A stretch of 64,000 nt of DNA, taken from contig LUCM01007278.1 in assembly GCA_008360955.1 (NCBI GenBank), positions 91,793-155,792 on the forward strand. Reading direction: 5' to 3'. Below the pieces are notes generated by a model. It had not been told where the DNA came from and ran no database searches. It was given only the letters and a program-made list of their open reading frames with translations. Position numbers and translations under genes: made by a program. The DNA comes from Fasciolopsis buskii. Its lineage: Eukaryota; Platyhelminthes; Trematoda; Plagiorchiida; Fasciolidae. Positions 60,539 through 64,000 of the stretch are shown piece after piece. Position 1 is the stretch's first letter. Each line of letters begins with the position of its first letter.

Positions 60539-62760
60539 CTACTGTATGAAGATAAATTGAATTCCTGGATGCCTCTGACAGCAGCCATTCACACGTAGCA
60601 ATCTGCACCAAGGTCTGCAAAAACCCCAATAACCGATCCGCGTCCGCCTTAGTAATGATAACCAACGCCAACAAGGCGATAGTGCTAGTCTGAATAAGCC
60701 TACGATAGGTTTCGTTTCGAGGAGCCGCAGAACATGGCCAAACAGAGCCGGGGGTGTCGTTAAAGTACTGGAAGTTATGTGGTATTTGTGATGTTGACCC
60801 GCTGCAAAGTTTAACCCCTCGATCACACTATTTAATATTAACCAAGTAGCGGAGGCGCTAGGGGTGGAAATCTTACAACCTTTTCGCGTCTTCCCCCTCC
60901 CCAACGAACAGGGTTCACATTCATAAGTAATGACTGAGCTGACGGTAGCTCGACAGATGCACAGCTTCACTAGGAGACGACAATGTTTTGATATGTACAA
61001 ATACTCTCTTTGTGCGATCAAAACTATGCTTAAGTTCGAATCTGGTTTGGAATTTTTAGCTGAATAGTAGAACCTCGGTGTTTGAAGTGATGCAACTGCT
61101 TCAAAGTTCCACCACTGGCTCAGGAAGAATGTTGCTCTTTGAAGTTTGACTTTAGGCCAACAGATAAACAAAGGCCGAAAATCTCATGCAAATTTTCCAG
61201 GTCATCTGCAAAAACGACAGTATAGTCGGCGAAGACGAGGCCTAACTCTGGCTGAATTGTTATCCGAAAACTGCTGAGAGCAAGAGGCATTACACAATCT
61301 CCAGCGTGGTTGAATATGGCTGGTGACCGGCAATCGTGTTGGCCGCAGGAATGAGAAGTAGAGAACCTGCGTCATAGGCATGAATGTGAGTCTGTGTTGC
61401 CGAGTTACACAATCCTAACAACTTGTCGAGGTTCTTTTTATGACAGGCCTGACACACAAGTGTAATGGAAGGGGTATGTCCCATGGCCACAAAAGGCCGT
61501 TATGTGGAGGAGATCGGAAATCATGGCCCTGAAGCATGGAGTTGTAAAGAACCACAGTTTTCAGGAATCCAGTCGTTTCGTGGTATGTCCCAAATTCGTT
61601 GCCTTAAAGTTGAATGTATGAGTCGAGTGCCGCATGGAAATCAACGAACATGTAATGGTAAGATACCGGAATTTATACAGATGAAGAACCCACCGTTACG
61701 TAAAGATCTGATCGGCACAGTCTTTTCTTTAACGAAAACCGTCTGAAAAGAATTCACGAGTACCGAGTGGCAACGAATCGACTTAGTAGGATGGCAGTAA
61801 TAGTCCCGACCACTCTGTCGATGAGACCAGCAGTCCGTTTGTAAGATAAGTACAGTATCGTCCAGTATTTGGGAAGGATTTTGGTGTCTCCGATGGGACG
61901 GAATAGCCAACTCAGTAAGTCTGATAAGATTAGCGAACAAGATTTGAATATCTCGAGTGAGATTCCACCCTCACTGTAAGTGACCCATCTTTGAAACTAG
62001 TATTAGTACCACGATATGAGTTGACCATTACCGTCGGATAGTAAGAGAGGAGGTTCCACACTCTCGAGACGAATTTGAGTCCAAACAGTTTTTAAAGTCC
62101 CCGACGGCGACCGCGGTTTCTAATCGGTCATAAACTTCAGTCCAATACTGTTGACAGTCTCTCTTCAATTAGCGAGCAGCCTCACGACAACGGTTATGGT
62201 AATCAGGTGAATTGAGCAATATCCCAGTCTTGGCCTTGGGGCAACGGTTGAGGGTCCCGATATACATGCAGTCGTTCTAAATGTGTTGCTTTGCTTAAAT
62301 TTCCAAGGGGAACCACTAGTTCTATGGGTCACCGCTGGTGTGGATTTCATGGCATTTCACTAAGTTTGAACGTCGTCCGAGATTGTTAGCTTAGAAGCAT
62401 CAACTCTCCAAAACGGGAGAGATTTCTCTCATGCTAAGAGCTGAAGCTTCAGATCACTGCGTACCGGTATGTGGTTTTTGTCATTGGCTTTTTCCGCTAC
62501 AAAGATGGGTTATGCCCGGCAGTCCTTGATCAACGATGATTTCCAGCTAAAGCGTACCAAGATATAGTCGGTATGATGTGCTGTCCTACCATCGCTATAG
62601 TATCAAACAGCCAAGTGGTCTTTCGGGTGCTGGAGGTGCGTAGTGGTGACAACCAGTAGATCGGGGTTTGCGACATGAATAAGTAGTCACCATTTTCGCT
62701 TCCCTCATCGGAGCCGAATTTTCCTAACGTGTTGTGTACACTCGTCTACTGGCTAGACCA
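60539..62760 (-). mobile_element. Decayed RTE-like LINE (APE endonuclease plus reverse transcriptase)
   Basis: Reading down the minus strand, broken pieces occur in the order of an APE-type non-LTR retrotransposon. Near 62.73 kb is LGKFGSDEGSENGDYL. Near 62.65-62.54 kb are DLLVVTTTHLQHPKDH and TDYILVRFSWK (endonuclease). At 62.2 kb is a linker with SPDYHNRCREAA. At 61.96-61.85 kb is the RT start GGISLEIFKSCS. At 61.63 kb is FVDFHAALDS, and at 61.22 kb FADYTVVFADD, corresponding to the RT active-site strand. At 60.95 kb is RATVSSVITYECEP and at 60.73 kb LFGHVLRL. Many stops and frameshifts separate them, so it is dead. An open frame of 210 codons covers the last part by chance. Confidence 0.8.
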
Positions 62761-63356
62761 GATCGAATCGCAGGGCTAATGCTTTCAGCCACATGTTTGG
62801 ATCACGAGCTTCGGATGGTTCTCGTTCCCCTGCAACTTCTGGTGGTTTATTTTTGTTCACTCAATTAACGTCGTGGTTTTCGAGCAATGTCCAATTCCAT
62901 TTCCTCTCCTCTGGAGAATCTGTCAGTACCAAGTTTGGATACTTCCTAGATCTGAATACGTTCGCGTTGTTGCCACTGCGTCTTCAGGGAAGAAAACAGG
63001 ATAATTCTCGGGCATGCGAATCATAAAAAAGAAGATCAATAAGTCAATATACCACAGATCACCATCCACTGTGAAAACGAACGGTTAGCAAATGGAATCG
63101 TAAATGCCCAAGCAGGCCTATTGTGAAAACGCTAATTAACCGGAGAGATGTTCCAGGGAAGAACGCGCAAGTGAGATCAAGAAGGATGCAAGGCAATACC
63201 ACGTACGAAGTATACACAGTCAAGCAGAAACTTCCCAACAAGCATTCAAACGATCGAACGCCTACCGCGTGCATAAGCAATGGATTTCGTTTGTTGATAA
63301 ATTGATTAAAAAGATGTCGGCCTTTATGTCGCCGTAAGCGCTTGTTTTAAGAAATG
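62761..63356. other. Spacer between the two LINE remnants
   Basis: No gene recognised. It may contain more of the decayed LINE 5' part (towards 62.8 kb) and the 3' end of the CR1-like element (towards 63.1-63.35 kb), but the similarity is too weak to call. Confidence 0.4.
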
Positions 63357-63645
63357 TATATGGGTGAACAGGTAGATCTGGGGTGAGATAGGCACCAAAC
63401 AGGGTCCTGTCCCATTGTAGAAATTCCTTTTCTTAATCTGAAAACCTCTATCAAATCTCCTCTCGGCCTTAGTCGTTCAAACAAGAACAGCTTAAAAGTC
63501 TCGGAATGTTGCTTGTCTTCTGGTTCACGCACCATTCAAGTACACAGATGTTTCACATATTTGGGCAAGAAATTGTCTTTGACTGGAGCAGTAGACCAGA
63601 TCTGCAAGCAGTAAAACAGCTGGGGTCTTACGAAGGTCCAGATAC
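63357..63645 (-). mobile_element. CR1-like LINE, C-terminal RT fragment
   Basis: The minus strand reads TFVRPQLFYCLQIWSTAPV, then one in-frame TGA, then ERLRPRGDLIEVFRLRKG, then a decayed stretch to a TAA. These are the VRP-x-LEY-x-x-Q-x-W and RRLRGDLIEV-K motifs near the end of CR1/jockey-type reverse transcriptases. Only the 3' part is present, as expected for 5'-truncated insertions. Upstream coding continues at best in fragments beyond the 63.65-63.95 kb insertion. Confidence 0.8.
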
Positions 63646-64000
63646 TACTTCCCGCGTCTATATATACATATGTATATTCTGGGGCATTCAGGCCTCGTTC
63701 CTAAGGTTGGCTCAGCCCAACAGACAAAGAATTATCAACGAATCACAGTTGTGATTCTTCTGTGGACTCTTCGACGAAGAGCTTCCATGCACACTCCTGT
63801 TGCTACAGATTCCATTCTGGTGAGCAATATAAATCGATTCGGAGTGTACAAGTATGTGGATGTTTGGACAAGAGAGCATCGAGTACGCATACCTGACGAG
63901 CAACAATAACCGCGAAACCGGTCGTGTGCTCCCGGGCAAATTTTGTTCACGCATCCAGATACTACTTCCTGCTTCTATATATATATATATATATATATAT
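63638..64000. repeat. Direct repeats flanking about 300 bases
   Basis: CCAGATACTACTTCCCGCGT at 63638-63657 and CCAGATACTACTTCCTGCTT at 63955-63974 are near-identical, and each runs into a TA-rich stretch. The intervening 300 bases have no similarity I recognise. The arrangement looks like a target-site duplication around an insertion at the edge of the CR1 fragment, or a two-unit tandem repeat cut by the window end. Confidence 0.6.
63975..64000. repeat. (TA)n tract at the window end
   Basis: TA dinucleotides run off the end of the window. The tract follows the second direct-repeat unit and may be the expanded counterpart of the shorter TATATA stretch at 63658-63676. Confidence 0.9.

Noticed and set aside
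60539..61171. The longest open frame in the window (210 codons, minus strand)
   Set aside because: It overlies the 3' part of the decayed LINE; only pieces such as LFGHVLRL and RATVSSVITYECEP match RT, with frameshifts between them. It is a chance frame through a dead element, not a gene.
1..64000. CRISPR arrays, bacterial operons, phage or rRNA genes
   Set aside because: None seen; the splice structure and repeat content show nuclear eukaryotic DNA.

Overview
The window is eukaryotic nuclear DNA from an animal. There are no bacterial operons, ribosome binding sites or tightly packed genes. The recognisable protein-coding pieces are short, lie hundreds to thousands of bases apart, and are bounded by good GT/AG splice sites whose phases agree. 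The repeats are a tRNA-derived SINE, a decayed RTE-like LINE, a CR1-like LINE fragment and a foldback element. This combination, with an AT-rich background, fits a flatworm and most probably a digenean fluke of the Opisthorchis/Clonorchis type. That placement is inference from the repeat style; no search was run.

Region by region. From 1 to about 31 kb the window is almost entirely non-coding. It holds a 150-bp hairpin element (5.4-5.6 kb), two SINE copies facing opposite ways (28.2-28.5 kb), and scattered short open frames. Two of these are bounded by convincing splice sites: a possible small secreted protein in two exons at 21.2-21.65 kb, and a terminal exon with one hydrophobic segment at 18.6-18.85 kb. 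Neither resembles a family I know. From 31.2 to 43.5 kb the minus strand carries the best-supported gene: five exons of a cell-surface protein with two immunoglobulin domains and a hydrophobic C-terminus. Its first (signal peptide) exon was not found. From 43.5 to 57.7 kb there is mostly intergenic DNA with microsatellites and a second copy of the repeat found at 5.6 kb. At 57.77-58.19 kb the minus strand carries the last exon of a DDHD-domain protein (PA-PLA1/DDHD1-like phospholipase family). The rest of that gene must lie at higher coordinates, perhaps outside the window. From 59.7 to 64 kb is a retroelement cluster: three SINE-related pieces, a dead APE-plus-RT LINE on the minus strand, and a CR1-like 3' fragment with an insertion flanked by direct repeats.

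The two recognised genes are on the same strand but have no evident functional link. I found no new multi-gene system. The most interesting items are the split-Ig gene with possible alternative exons in its 7-kb intron, the hairpin element with its dispersed flanking repeat, and the small secreted-protein candidate. Open frames of 60-120 codons are expected by chance in 64 kb of AT-rich DNA, so unrecognised frames carry low confidence.
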